NCBI RefSeq assembly: GCF_000334455.1
Contig: NZ_BANX01000017.1
Location: forward strand, 32,305 to 96,304
From: Gordonia soli NBRC 108243
GTDB taxonomy: Bacteria > Actinomycetota > Actinomycetes > Mycobacteriales > Mycobacteriaceae
Reading direction: 5' to 3'
DNA: 64,000 bases
The notes under the pieces are model-generated. The model ran no database searches. It saw only the letters and a program-made list of their open reading frames with translations, and was not told the origin of the DNA. Below are positions 45,971-54,976 of this stretch, one piece after another. The position numbers and the translations under genes were made by a program. Each line of letters opens with the position of its first letter. Position 1 is the first letter of the stretch.

Positions 45971-45987
45971 GATTAGCTTTGCTAATC
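45971..45987. promoter_or_regulatory. Candidate operator upstream of the P450
   Basis: GATTAGCTTTGCTAATC is a perfect 7-bp inverted repeat with a TTT spacer, 33 bases upstream of the P450 ATG. Such AT-rich dyads suit MarR or TetR repressors. No regulator gene is adjacent. Confidence 0.6.
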
Positions 45988-46040
45988 ATCGACACTAACG
46001 AGGGGTCGGGCGCACGTCTAGAACGTGTTCGGTGTCCGGA

Positions 46041-46691
46041 TCAGGATCCGGCCGTGAACCCGACGTCGATCGCGACCTCGAGCGCGACGTCCTCCGGCGT
46101 GAGTTCCAGAGTCGGCTCCGGCGCCGAGGCCACCATCGCGCGCTTCGAGAACCGCGCCGGTCGGAACGAGTCCGGTTCGGCGGTCGGTTCGGTCACCGAC
46201 ACCGCGGTCACCTCCGTATGGCCGAGCGCCTCGGCGTACGCGGTCGCCTTGGCCACCGCGTCGGCGATCGCCTCGCGGCGCAGTTCGACCATCCGCGCCG
46301 CGTGCGTCTCCTCGGCGATCCCCCACGTGACGCCACCGATCTCGACACCGTCGCCGACCGCCCATCGATCCAGGTGATCGGACAGACTCTCGAAGTCGAC
46401 GAAGGTCGCCGACACCTCGATCCGGGTGGTGAAGACGCGATCGAGCTGTCGCTCGCCGTCGAAGGGCCGATGCGAGTAGACCCGCACCGCACCGCTGTGC
46501 CAGTTGCTGACCGCACCGGCCTCCGACAGCGCGGCGAGATCGTCGACGAGTGGCTGGTGAACGGCCACTGCATCCCGGAACACGGTCTCCCGCCGCCCTC
46601 CCTCGACGGCGATCGTGATCGACACCGTCGCACGTTCCGGGGCGCACCGGCCGTGCGCCGAACCACGTACCGCGATCTCCAGGGAAGCCAT
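46041..46691 (-). CDS. SIMPL domain (DUF541) protein
   Basis: 216 residues from ATG 46691. Strand-rich with ERATVSITIAVEG near the start and MVELRREAIADAVAKATAYA, the SIMPL signature, in the second half. No signal peptide visible. Cell-envelope or oxidative stress role in some bacteria; unknown here. Confidence 0.8.
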   Translation of the reverse strand: MASLEIAVRGSAHGRCAPERATVSITIAVEGGRRETVFRDAVAVHQPLVDDLAALSEAGAVSNWHSGAVRVYSHRPFDGERQLDRVFTTRIEVSATFVDFESLSDHLDRWAVGDGVEIGGVTWGIAEETHAARMVELRREAIADAVAKATAYAEALGHTEVTAVSVTEPTAEPDSFRPARFSKRAMVASAPEPTLELTPEDVALEVAIDVGFTAGS

Positions 46692-46748
46692 GCGCGTCAG
46701 CCTAATCGGGCCCGGCACGCCAGACGGTCACGACGCCGATCCGGCGGG

Positions 46749-47405
46749 TCAGGGGAATCCGGCCCGACCGGCACGCACCAGCGTCTCCGCGGCACTCCCG
46801 ACGAGCTCCTCGGCCGTGAGCGCGTACAGGAGATGGTCGCGCCAGCGGCGATTGACGTCCATGTAGCGCTCGAGCAGGCCCTCACGCCGGAATCCGACCT
46901 TGCTCAGCACCGCCTGCGAGGCCATGTTCTCGGGCTGCACGGTGGCGTCGAGTCGATGCAGACCGACCTGACCGAAGCAGTGGTCGACACCCAGAGCAAC
47001 TGCGGCCGTAGCGATCCCGCGACCGAAGTGATCCGAATCGACCCAGTAGCCGATCCACGCCGTGCGGACCGCGCCGCGCTGGATGTTGCCGACGGTCAGC
47101 TGCCCGACGTATGCGCCGTCCAACTCGATGACGAACGGCATCACCGCGCCGCGCTTGGCCTCGGACTTGAGGACGGCATACAGCGGCGGCCACGCGCTCG
47201 GTTGATGCCGATCGGCCCACGAACCGATTCCGGTCGGCTCCCAGGGCAGCAGGGTGTTCTGGTTACGGATGCGGAGCTCACTCCACGTCTTGGCGTCGCG
47301 CAGGCGGATCGGGCGCAGGCCGACGCCACCAGCCGCGGTCCGCAACGGACCGAGCGTGGCCGGCCAACCCGCGTGCGAGCTCTCTCCGGTCAACCACCTC
47401 AACAC
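46749..47405 (-). CDS. rimJ: GNAT acetyltransferase, RimJ type
   Basis: 218 residues. GNAT core: GLRPIRLRDAKTWSELR, YVGQLTVGNIQRG, acetyl-CoA loop DHFGRGIATAAVALG and NMASQAVLSKVGFRREG. In relatives rimJ sits beside glp and galU, as here. It N-acetylates a protein, in E. coli ribosomal S5; target here unknown. Confidence 0.9.
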   Translation of the reverse strand: MLRWLTGESSHAGWPATLGPLRTAAGGVGLRPIRLRDAKTWSELRIRNQNTLLPWEPTGIGSWADRHQPSAWPPLYAVLKSEAKRGAVMPFVIELDGAYVGQLTVGNIQRGAVRTAWIGYWVDSDHFGRGIATAAVALGVDHCFGQVGLHRLDATVQPENMASQAVLSKVGFRREGLLERYMDVNRRWRDHLLYALTAEELVGSAAETLVRAGRAGFP

Positions 47406-47513
47406 GGGACCGAGTTTATGCGTTGTTCATCGGCCGGCAGGGCACCCACGACAATTCGATTCCCGAATCGTGGCCCGCCGCAGCGAGCGGTACGGCGTCC
47501 GGGTGGCGGCGGT

Positions 47514-48818
47514 TCAGCCACGCTGCGCCAGGAACGAGACCTCGACCTCGTCGCCGGTGCGGAGTTCGGAGACCTCGGGGTCGACCATGATGAGACAGTT
47601 GGCCTCGGCCAGTTCGGCCAGCAGGTGCGACGAGCCGGTCGGTGACGCTCCGATCACCTGGACTAGGTACTCCCCCGACTTCTCGTCGCGCATGAGCTGA
47701 CCCCGCAGGTACCCCTTGCGTCCCTCGACCGATGCGATCGGCCCGACGGTCCGCGCGGTGATCACCCGGCGCATCGGCTGACGTTTGCCCAGAGCGATGC
47801 GGATCAGCGGTCGCACCATCACCTCGAAGGTCACCAGCGCGCTCACCGGGTTCGCCGGGAGCAGGAAGGTCGGGACCTCATCGCGACCTAGCCGCCCGAA
47901 GCCCTGGACCGAGCCCGGGTGCATCGCTATGCGGACGATCTCGAGCTCGCCGAGGTCGGCGAGTGCATCGGCGACGGCCTTGGACGCGGTGCCGCCGATC
48001 GCTCCGCAGATCACCACGATCTCCGAGCGGATCAGCTGGGCCTCCACGACCTCGCGCATCCTCGACGCCTCGCGCTCGGCGATCCCGACGCGGTTCACGT
48101 CGGCGCCGGCATCACGGGCCGCAGCGGCCAGGGCGTAGCTGTTGACGTCGTAGATCTGTCCGGGCCCGGGTGACCGATCGATGTCGACGAGTTCGCTGCC
48201 CACCGAGATGACCGACAGACGTGGGCGCGGATGCACGAGGACACGCGGTTGTCCGACCGCTGCGAGCAGACCGACCTGCGCCGGCCCGATGATCGAGCCC
48301 GCACGGACCGCGACATCACCGGGTTGCACGTCATCGCCCACCCGCCGGACGTAGTCCCCGCTTTCCACACCGTGCCCGACCTTCACCCGCGACGAACCAC
48401 CGTCCGTCCAGCGCAACGGCACCACCGCGTCGGCGAGCGTGGGCATAGGCGCACCGGTCTCGACGCGGACGGCCTGTCGCGGCTGGAGCCGGGTCGGTGT
48501 GCGCGAGCCGGGCGAGACCTCGCCGACGACAGGCAGTCCGACGATGATCGGCTCACCCGCGACGAGATCGATGAGTTCGGCTCCGGCGGTGTCGAAGTCG
48601 TCGAGGTCGGCGGGCGCATCGGTACCGGCCAGCCCGACGTCGACGGCTCGGACCGCATACCCGTCGATGGCCGCCTGGTCGAAACCGGGCATCGGTCGTT
48701 CGGTGACGACCTCCTCCGCGCACATCAGTCCCTGGGCCTCGGAGATGGCCACCCGTACCGGTCGGGGCGCCACCGCCGCCGCGGTCACCCGGGTCAGATG
48801 ATCTTCGACCGAACGCAT
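47514..48818 (-). CDS. glp: Gephyrin-like Glp (MoeA-family) protein
   Basis: 434 residues from ATG 48818. MoeA fold: PGFDQAAIDGYAVRA, SVGSELVDI, PTFLLPANPVSALVTFEVM. The usual MoeA catalytic loop (GGVSVG) reads CGAIGGTASKA, as expected of a divergent member. In Corynebacterium Glp binds FtsZ and the receptor GlpR to coordinate division (established). Order rimJ-glp-galU is conserved, but glpR is about 7 kb away here. It could retain molybdopterin chemistry, which is uncertain. Confidence 0.85.
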   Translation of the reverse strand: MRSVEDHLTRVTAAAVAPRPVRVAISEAQGLMCAEEVVTERPMPGFDQAAIDGYAVRAVDVGLAGTDAPADLDDFDTAGAELIDLVAGEPIIVGLPVVGEVSPGSRTPTRLQPRQAVRVETGAPMPTLADAVVPLRWTDGGSSRVKVGHGVESGDYVRRVGDDVQPGDVAVRAGSIIGPAQVGLLAAVGQPRVLVHPRPRLSVISVGSELVDIDRSPGPGQIYDVNSYALAAAARDAGADVNRVGIAEREASRMREVVEAQLIRSEIVVICGAIGGTASKAVADALADLGELEIVRIAMHPGSVQGFGRLGRDEVPTFLLPANPVSALVTFEVMVRPLIRIALGKRQPMRRVITARTVGPIASVEGRKGYLRGQLMRDEKSGEYLVQVIGASPTGSSHLLAELAEANCLIMVDPEVSELRTGDEVEVSFLAQRG

Positions 48819-48956
48819 CTCACCCCTCTCGCCGCTGGTCGGCACGGTTCCGACCTCCGCGCGCACGGAATCGGATACACGTTAACCGGCCGCGGCCACA
48901 CAGTGGATGAGGCGCGCTGGGCTCCCGACGGTCGGGCTCTCCCGCGATCTGTGCGC

Positions 48957-49901
48957 TCAGTCGTGCTCGAGACGCGCGGTCAGCCACTCCCGCAGGTCGG
49001 GTCCGTAATCGTCGCGGTCGAGTGCGAAGTCGACAGCGGCCTTGAGGTATCCACCCGGATTGCCCAGGTCGTGTCGCGTCCCGCGGTGCACCACCACGTG
49101 AACCGGTTCGCCCTCCTCGATCAGCAGCGCGATGGCGTCGGTGAGCTGCAACTCGCCGCCCGCGCCCGGCTCGATGCGACGCAGCGCATCGAAGATCTTG
49201 CGGTCCAGAATGTATCGGCCGGCCGCGGCCAGATTCGACGGCGCATCCTCGGCGTCGGGCTTCTCGACCATGCCCTTCAGCTTCTTCACGTTCGGGTTGT
49301 TCGCATCCGGGAGTTCCTCGACGTCGAATACGCCATAGGCACTGATCCGGTCACCGGGGACCTCGATGGCACACAACACCGATCCGCCGCGACGCTGACG
49401 GGTCCGCGCCATCACCTCGAGGACTCCGCCGGGTAGGACGAGGTCGTCGGGCAGCAGCACCGCGATGGCGTCCTCGTCGTCGTCGAGGTACGGCTCGACA
49501 CAGCCCACCGCGTGTCCGAGTCCGAGCGGCTTCTCCTGGATCACCGAGGCGACCTCCAGCAGCGAGGGCGCCTTGCGGACCTTCTCGAGCATCGCGTTCT
49601 TGCCACGCTTGGCCAGTGTGTTCTCCAGCACCAGGTCCTCGACGAAGTGCGCGACCACTCCGTCCTTACCTGGTGAGGTGATGATGAGCAGCCGGTCAGC
49701 ACCAGCGGATTTGGCCTCCTCGGCCACCAGCTCGATCCCCGGGGTGTCGACCACCGGCAGCAGCTCCTTGGGCACGGTCTTGGTGGCCGGGAGGAAGCGA
49801 GTGCCCAGGCCCGCGGCGGGAACCACCGCGGTCCGCGGGATCGGCGGCGTGTTGGGTACCGACTCGTACTCGGCAGACGTGTGCGCGCTCGTGGAGGTCA
49901 T
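48957..49901 (-). CDS. galU: UTP-glucose-1-phosphate uridylyltransferase
   Basis: 314 residues from ATG 49901 (GTG 49907 possible). Nucleotidyl motif AVVPAAGLGTRFLPATK-x-VPKELLP, then GLGHAVGCVEPY and FEVMART-like strands. It makes UDP-glucose for cell-wall glycans, trehalose and galactan. Divergent from the cyclo-ligase gene at 49992. Confidence 0.95.
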   Translation of the reverse strand: MTSTSAHTSAEYESVPNTPPIPRTAVVPAAGLGTRFLPATKTVPKELLPVVDTPGIELVAEEAKSAGADRLLIITSPGKDGVVAHFVEDLVLENTLAKRGKNAMLEKVRKAPSLLEVASVIQEKPLGLGHAVGCVEPYLDDDEDAIAVLLPDDLVLPGGVLEVMARTRQRRGGSVLCAIEVPGDRISAYGVFDVEELPDANNPNVKKLKGMVEKPDAEDAPSNLAAAGRYILDRKIFDALRRIEPGAGGELQLTDAIALLIEEGEPVHVVVHRGTRHDLGNPGGYLKAAVDFALDRDDYGPDLREWLTARLEHD

Positions 49902-49991
49902 GGACACACCCTAGTGTCGAAATCTGCGAGGATCCTGCTGAAGGCAGGTGGCCACCGGTGGACGGTGGCTGAATCCGGAAGAGGTGTGTGG

Positions 49992-50570
49992 GTGTCGACG
50001 AGCAAGAGCGTGGCGCGAGCTGAATTCGCCGAGCGCAGGGAGACGATCTCGTCCTTCGCGCGTGAGCAGACGGCCGCCGACCTCGCCGAATGGATCTATT
50101 CGGCCCCGTTCCGGCTCGAGTACGACGTCACCGTCGCGGCGCATGTGCCCGTCGGGACCGAGCCCGGCTCGACCGCGATGCTCGACGCGCTCGTCGATCG
50201 GGGTGTCACCGTGTTGGTCCCGGTGGTCGGCGAGGGTGAGCCCGGGCCGTTGGACTGGGCGCGCTACGACGGCGACGACTCGCTGGCTCCCGGCCGGTGG
50301 GGACTCCTCGAACCGACCGGTAGTCGGCTCGGCGTCGGTGCCATCCGCTCGGCGTCGGTGATCCTGGTGCCCGCGCTGGCGGTCGACAAGAGCGGCGTCC
50401 GCCTCGGCCGCGGCGCGGGCTACTACGACCGCACACTCGTCGGGGTGACCGCGGAGCTGGTCGCGGTGGTCGGCGACGACGAGGTGGTCGACGCCCTGCC
50501 GTCGGAACCGCACGACGTCCGCGTCGGCTGGGCCCTCACCCCCGGCGGCGGCTGGCGAGAGCTCGGCTGA
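49992..50570 (+). CDS. 5-formyltetrahydrofolate cyclo-ligase
   Basis: 192 residues from GTG 49992. Basic start KSVARAEFAERRE, ATP-binding GRGAGYYDRTLVGV (residues near 140-153) and late VGWALTPGGGW fit the YgfA/MTHFS family, which converts 5-formyl-THF to methenyl-THF with ATP. Position next to galU is conserved in relatives. Confidence 0.92.
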   Translation: MSTSKSVARAEFAERRETISSFAREQTAADLAEWIYSAPFRLEYDVTVAAHVPVGTEPGSTAMLDALVDRGVTVLVPVVGEGEPGPLDWARYDGDDSLAPGRWGLLEPTGSRLGVGAIRSASVILVPALAVDKSGVRLGRGAGYYDRTLVGVTAELVAVVGDDEVVDALPSEPHDVRVGWALTPGGGWRELG

Positions 50571-50583
50571 CCGGGCCCCAGCC

Positions 50584-50655
50584 CGTTCTTCCGCCCCGAA
50601 CTTCTTCTTCCGCCGGCTGCAGGGCGCGGAAGAAGAAGTTCGGGGCGGAGGAACG
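50584..50655. repeat. 72-bp palindrome, copy 1
   Basis: A 30-bp inverted repeat with one mismatch (arms 50584-50613 and 50626-50655, starting CGTTCTTCCGCCCCGAAC) around a 12-base loop containing CTGCAG. The purine strand GAAGAAGAAGTTCGGGGCGG recurs in copy 2. It lies just after the cyclo-ligase stop. Confidence 0.9.
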
Positions 50656-50689
50656 AGGGATGGGCTTCGCCGCCCCCAGAATGTCGCGG

Positions 50690-51632
50690 TTAGGCAGCGA
50701 TTAGCTTCGCCATCCGGAGTGCGGCAAGGAGTTTCGCCCGCAGACGCTCCGGATGCCGGAGGTCGTCCCATGTCCAGCGAACCACGATCACACCGGATGC
50801 CCGGATGGCGTCCTCACGCAGCTTCTCCGCGTAGACGATCTCCTCGGGCGCCATCCCACTCCGGAAGGTGTCGTGGCGGTACTTGAATCGACCGTCGAAC
50901 TCCCCGATCACCCGGATCCGGCCGGACCGGTCACGCCATCCGAAATCACCGCGAACCTGCGAACCATCGGCCAAGGCGATGGCGACCTGCAAGTCGGGCG
51001 CCGGGATGCCGACCAGCTCAGTGATGACCGACCGGCTGTAGGACTTACCGACGCTCTCCGACCGCGCATCGGCAAGCGGCAGTGCGGCGCGCAAGGTCCT
51101 GATGCCGTGATGTCGGCGCGCCCGACCGGCGACCTCGTACAGGACTCCGGTGCGCAGAGCGACGTCGAGGATGTTCACTGCCTGATGCTTGCTACCGAAC
51201 CGCGCGACGTCGCACGCCGTTCTCGCGATGCTGGTGACCGAGATCCCGTCGAGCTGGATGACGTCAGCCGCGGCGAGTCGCGCCTCGTGGACATGCGCCG
51301 GTCCCGACGCTCGCCCGGTCAGCTCGGCGCTGAAGTGGACCTGCGAGAGATCCGGAGCCAGCAGCGGCATGTCGAGCAACACGGCTGCGGAATTGTGACT
51401 CACGACACGATCGCCGCCGTTGGCAGGCGGCGGCGATCACCGCGTGCCGGTGGATGGATACCGCGGCCGCTCGAGTGTCGTCCGGGAGGTCGAGGTCTGC
51501 AGACCTCAGGTACGAGCCGCGCCACGGACGGAGGAGATCGCCGCGTTCGACACCCTGCCGGAGAGCGGCATCAGAGGTCCCTGTGCGATTGGCCTCCGCG
51601 CGATGGAGAAAGCGCGCGATCTGGTCTGTCAT
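50690..51632 (-). pseudogene. Frameshifted AbiEi-like / DUF559-type protein gene
   Basis: One gene is read in two frames. The first part from ATG 51632 (MTDQIARFLHRAEANRTGTS, then LLRPWRGSYL) is the N-terminal winged-helix of AbiEi-like proteins. It stays open to about residue 70, HRHAVIAAACQ. The continuation VVSHNSAAVLLDMPLLAPDL is in another frame near 51410-51425 (CGGCGGCG run). The remainder ends with GEFDGRFKYR and IVVRWTWDDL, an endonuclease-like DUF559 core. One single-base indel restores it; a sequencing error is possible. Palindromes flank it on both sides. Confidence 0.8.
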
Positions 51633-51746
51633 GGTCAGGCATCGTGACAGCCTCGGATCCGCCAGGGAAACCGCTTGTCCACAGGTCCGGCCCGGGCAAA
51701 ATCAGTCCACAGCTTCGTCGTGGACTCCAACCAGGGACTTTCGCAT

Positions 51747-51818
51747 GCTTCTTCCGCCCCGAACTTCTTCCTCCGCTAGCTGCAGCCGGCGGAAGAAGAA
51801 GTTCGGGGCGGAAGAACG
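51747..51818. repeat. 72-bp palindrome, copy 2
   Basis: Arms 51747-51776 and 51789-51818 with loop TAGCTGCAGCCG. Near-identical to 50584-50655 including the CTGCAG in the loop. It sits between the AbiEi-like pseudogene promoter side and the fmdB stop. Confidence 0.9.
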
Positions 51819-51827
51819 CGGGAGGGG

Positions 51828-52193
51828 CTAGGCCGGGGTGGCGGCCGTCGACTTGGAACCCGAACTCGAGGACGAACCCGAGGAGCCGGAGCTCGACGTC
51901 GATGACGAACTCGACGAGCCGGAGGTCGACGACGTGCTGGACGACGAATCACTCGAGGAGGACGAGCTGTCCGACGACGAAGACGACGAGGAGCTGGCGG
52001 TGTCCGCGCCGGACCCCGACCGCGAGTCGGTGCGGTAGAAGCCGCTGCCCTTGAAGACGATGCCGACGGTGTTGTACAGCTTCCGGAGCCGGCCGGCGCA
52101 CTGCGGGCACTCGGTCAGCGAGTCGTCGGAGAACGACTGCACGATGTCGAACTTGTTGTCGCACTCCGTGCAGGCATACGAGTAGGTGGGCAC
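51828..52193 (-). CDS. FmdB-family zinc-ribbon protein with Ser-rich tail
   Basis: 121 residues. The N-terminus MPTYSYACTECDNKFDIVQS has C-x2-C then ECPQCAGRLRKLYNTVGIVFKG with the second C-x2-C, the FmdB zinc ribbon. The C-terminal half is almost pure Ser with Gly and Asp. Such proteins often lie beside mscL in actinobacteria; here mscL is 3 kb away. Role unknown. Confidence 0.9.
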   Translation of the reverse strand: MPTYSYACTECDNKFDIVQSFSDDSLTECPQCAGRLRKLYNTVGIVFKGSGFYRTDSRSGSGADTASSSSSSSSDSSSSSSDSSSSTSSTSGSSSSSSTSSSGSSGSSSSSGSKSTAATPA

Positions 52194-52336
52194 CGAATAC
52201 CTCCGGGAAAAGTTGGGTCGCTACACATCCTAACCGACGTTGGCACTCCGACATTCCGAGTGCCAGCAAGCGGCCTGACCTCGGTGGTCATCCGGTTGCC
52301 CTGCGTTGGGCCAAAGGTCATGAGAACGTAAAATCC

Positions 52337-52737
52337 ATGTCCGACTTCCTAAGCGCCGGATAAGGCTACATCTGGAGCAACGCACTGGTCTTCCTGTGCC
52401 TGGCCTCCGGGGTCTGCTTCTCGATCCGTTCGCGGATGGTGCAGGTCCGCCAGGTCCCCGACATGATCCGGCTGATGTTCCGCGGCGAGAAGTCACCCGA
52501 CGGGGTCTCCTCGTTCCAGGCGCTGACGATGTCACTGGCAGGCCGGGTCGGTACCGGCAACATCGCCGGTGTCGCGACCGCCATCGCGTTCGGCGGCCCC
52601 GGCGCACTCTTCTGGATGTGGGCGAGGGTATCGATCCGGTCTTCGACCCGAAGGCCTTGAACATCATTGGCGCGACGTTCTGGGAGACCTACCGCAAACC
52701 TGCCTCCGACGACGAGAAGGTCTCCAGTTCCGCCTAG
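52337..52737 (+). pseudogene. Remnant of a sodium:alanine symporter (AGCS)
   Basis: From ATG 52337 the frame reads an AGCS N-terminus but has a TAA at codon 9, then continues open with SFQALTMSLAGRVGTGNIAG and FGGPGALFWMW, the family signature. At about 52620-52630 the text jumps to a different frame giving FDPKALNIIGATFWETYRK and a stop, matching the AGCS C-terminus. So an internal deletion of most of the gene plus a nonsense mutation have occurred. Confidence 0.85.
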
Positions 52738-52756
52738 CGGCGCCCGGCGGCGGGAC

Positions 52757-54007
52757 TCAGTCCCCGATCCGCGCGATGTCGCTGTCGGGGACGCCGTCCC
52801 GGTTCATGTCCGCGTTGCGGATCAAGCGCGCGTCCCACCGCAACCAGATGGACGCGAGGGTAGCTGCGACCAACGACCCGAACAGGATGGCTGCCTTCGA
52901 CGCCTCGGCGTGCGGATCTGCGTCATCGAATGACAGTTCGTCGATGAGCAGCGCGACGGTGAACCCGATGCCGGTCAGGAAACCGACCGGGAGGAGGTCG
53001 CGGACGCCGATCGCATCAGGGAGTCGCAGCGGGGTGAACCTGGTCATCAGGGCGGTGACACCCATCGCACCGATCAACTTGCCGACGACCAGTCCGGCGA
53101 AGACCCCGATCGATACGGGCTGCACCAGCGACGCGTCGGTCCCGACCACCGTCACCCCGGCAGCCACGAACGCGAACACGGGGAGCGCTATCGCCGAGGA
53201 GATCGGACGCACAGCGTCGTCGAACCGGTGTGTGCGTGAGTCCTGCTCACCGTGGATGAGTCTGGCGGGCACCGCGAACCCGAGCAACACACCTGCCACA
53301 GTCGCGTGCACGCCGGACGCGTGCATGAAGGCCCATGCCACCAGGGCGACGGGGACGAGCAGCCACCAGTGTGTTCGACGCATCCGGATCAGCACGGCGA
53401 AGACCACGATCGCGACGATCGCCACGACCAGCATTACCAGGTCGATGGTGTCGGTGTACAAGGTGGCGATGATCGTGATGCCGAGCAGATCGTCGACCAC
53501 TGCCAGCGTCAGCAGGAACGTGCGCAGCGCCCTCGGCAGGCCACGGCCGAAGATCGCGAGCACGGCGAGCGCAAAGGCGATGTCGGTGGCCGTCGGGATG
53601 GCCCATCCGTTCAGGGCGTTCGGGTCTCCCAGTCCGACGATGGTCACGTAGAACAGTGCGGGCACAACCATGCCGCCGACAGCCGCCGCGATGGGAACCC
53701 CTGCCTTGCGTGGCTCGCGCAGTGAACCCATCACGAACTCGTGCTTGAGTTCCACGCCGACCACGAAGAAGAAGATGGCGAGGAGGCCGTCGGCGGCCCA
53801 CGCCGAGGTCGACAGATGTAGATGGAGCGATTCCGGACCGAACTCGAGGTCGGCCAGCGAGTGGTAGGCCGCGCGCCATGGCGAGTTCGCCCATGCGACG
53901 GCCAGCACGGCCGAGATCAGGAGCAGGGCGCCGCTCGGGGTGTCGCGGGAGATCCAACTGCGGAAACGCGCGACGGCGCCGGGTTCGGATGCGGTCGTGT
54001 GGGACAT
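52757..54007 (-). CDS. nhaA: Na+/H+ antiporter NhaA with Ca-binding-like tail
   Basis: 416 residues, about 12 helices. FFFVVGVELKHEFVMG, GWAIPTATDIAFALAVLAIFG and AVVDDLLGI (the Asp pair for ion binding) are NhaA motifs. The last 17 residues contain DMNRDGVPDSD (400-410), an acidic loop resembling calcium-binding repeats of the thrombospondin/EF-hand type, unusual for NhaA. It expels Na+ at alkaline pH. Start ATG 54007. Confidence 0.92.
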   Translation of the reverse strand: MSHTTASEPGAVARFRSWISRDTPSGALLLISAVLAVAWANSPWRAAYHSLADLEFGPESLHLHLSTSAWAADGLLAIFFFVVGVELKHEFVMGSLREPRKAGVPIAAAVGGMVVPALFYVTIVGLGDPNALNGWAIPTATDIAFALAVLAIFGRGLPRALRTFLLTLAVVDDLLGITIIATLYTDTIDLVMLVVAIVAIVVFAVLIRMRRTHWWLLVPVALVAWAFMHASGVHATVAGVLLGFAVPARLIHGEQDSRTHRFDDAVRPISSAIALPVFAFVAAGVTVVGTDASLVQPVSIGVFAGLVVGKLIGAMGVTALMTRFTPLRLPDAIGVRDLLPVGFLTGIGFTVALLIDELSFDDADPHAEASKAAILFGSLVAATLASIWLRWDARLIRNADMNRDGVPDSDIARIGD

Positions 54008-54229
54008 GTTTCTCCTGGTGGACAGCGTTCACACCCCGCGACCGGACGGTCCGCGGGACGCCGACCAGACTTCCCGGCACACCGGACACCAGCTTCCCAG
54101 ACAACTCCGCCGATCGGCCAATCGAGCGTCGATCAGCACAAATTCCACAGGCCGAAGCGTTCACCGGATCAGTGCACAGATGCGCCACGAGGCAGCCTGC
54201 ACGACCTCGGGCACGAATAGCGTCATCGC

Positions 54230-54886
54230 ATGCCGCTGTTCTCCCGCGACGTCCTCGCCACGCGCCTGATCGATCGCGTCCGCCACGCGCTGCGTCCTGG
54301 GTGGACACGGTCGGTGATCGTCCGACGCTGCGCTGCGTCCGTGCTGGTCGTCGCTGCACTGGCGGTGGCGCTCACGTCCCATCGCGACACCGACGATCAC
54401 GAGGCGCTGGCCGCAGCCCGCGATCTTCTACCAGGTCAGGCGCTCGCCGCCGACGACCTCGTACCGATCCGGGTGCCCACCGGACTGCTCCCCGACGGCG
54501 CGATCCGGATGTCGTCCGATGCCGTCGGGCGGACCGTGGTCGGCCGGGTCCGGTCGGGTGAGCTGATCACCGACACCCGTCTCATCTCCGGCCGACTCCC
54601 GGCCCAGCTCACCGGCGACCGACGTGCCCGCCTCGTGCCGGTCCACATCGCCGACGAGACGGTCGCGTCCGTCCTGCGCGAGGGTGATCTCGTCGACGTG
54701 GTCACCGAAGACTCCGAGATCGTCGCGCGGGGAGCGATCGTCGCCCTCAACGCGCGCCCGGCCGACTCCGGTGCACTCAGTGGTCGCGTCGCCGCGGCTC
54801 CGGTGTTGTTGGCGATGGACGAGGCCGCCGCTCATCGGGTCGCGGCCGCGGCGCTGAGGAGTTCCATCGCGGTGGTCGTCCATTGA
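54230..54886 (+). CDS. SAF-domain membrane protein, CpaB/RcpC-like
   Basis: 218 residues. One membrane helix (ASVLVVAALAVALTS) then an extracytoplasmic SAF domain (LLPGQALAADDLVPIRVPTG; GRTVVGRVRSGELIT) and a second beta domain with EGDLVDVVTED. CpaB proteins help tight-adherence pilus assembly, but no tad genes are visible here, so the role is open. Confidence 0.78.
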   Translation: MPLFSRDVLATRLIDRVRHALRPGWTRSVIVRRCAASVLVVAALAVALTSHRDTDDHEALAAARDLLPGQALAADDLVPIRVPTGLLPDGAIRMSSDAVGRTVVGRVRSGELITDTRLISGRLPAQLTGDRRARLVPVHIADETVASVLREGDLVDVVTEDSEIVARGAIVALNARPADSGALSGRVAAAPVLLAMDEAAAHRVAAAALRSSIAVVVH

Positions 54887-54976
54887 CGCGATGAGTGAAA
54901 GTCGCCGTTGCGCACCGAATCCGACCGTGCTGCGCACCAGTGGATTCATCCTGCGCCCAACTGTCCGACCGGGGAG

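Noticed and set aside
41000..46700. Block between glpR and rimJ as a genomic island with integrase
   Set aside because: No integrase, transposase or attachment repeat is visible; insertion remains only a comparative hypothesis.
51838..52038. Plus-strand acidic frame opposite fmdB
   Set aside because: It is the antisense reading of the Ser-rich FmdB tail.
54230..54886. Start of a tad pilus locus
   Set aside because: Only the CpaB-like SAF protein is present; no tadA, tadZ or pilin genes are nearby.
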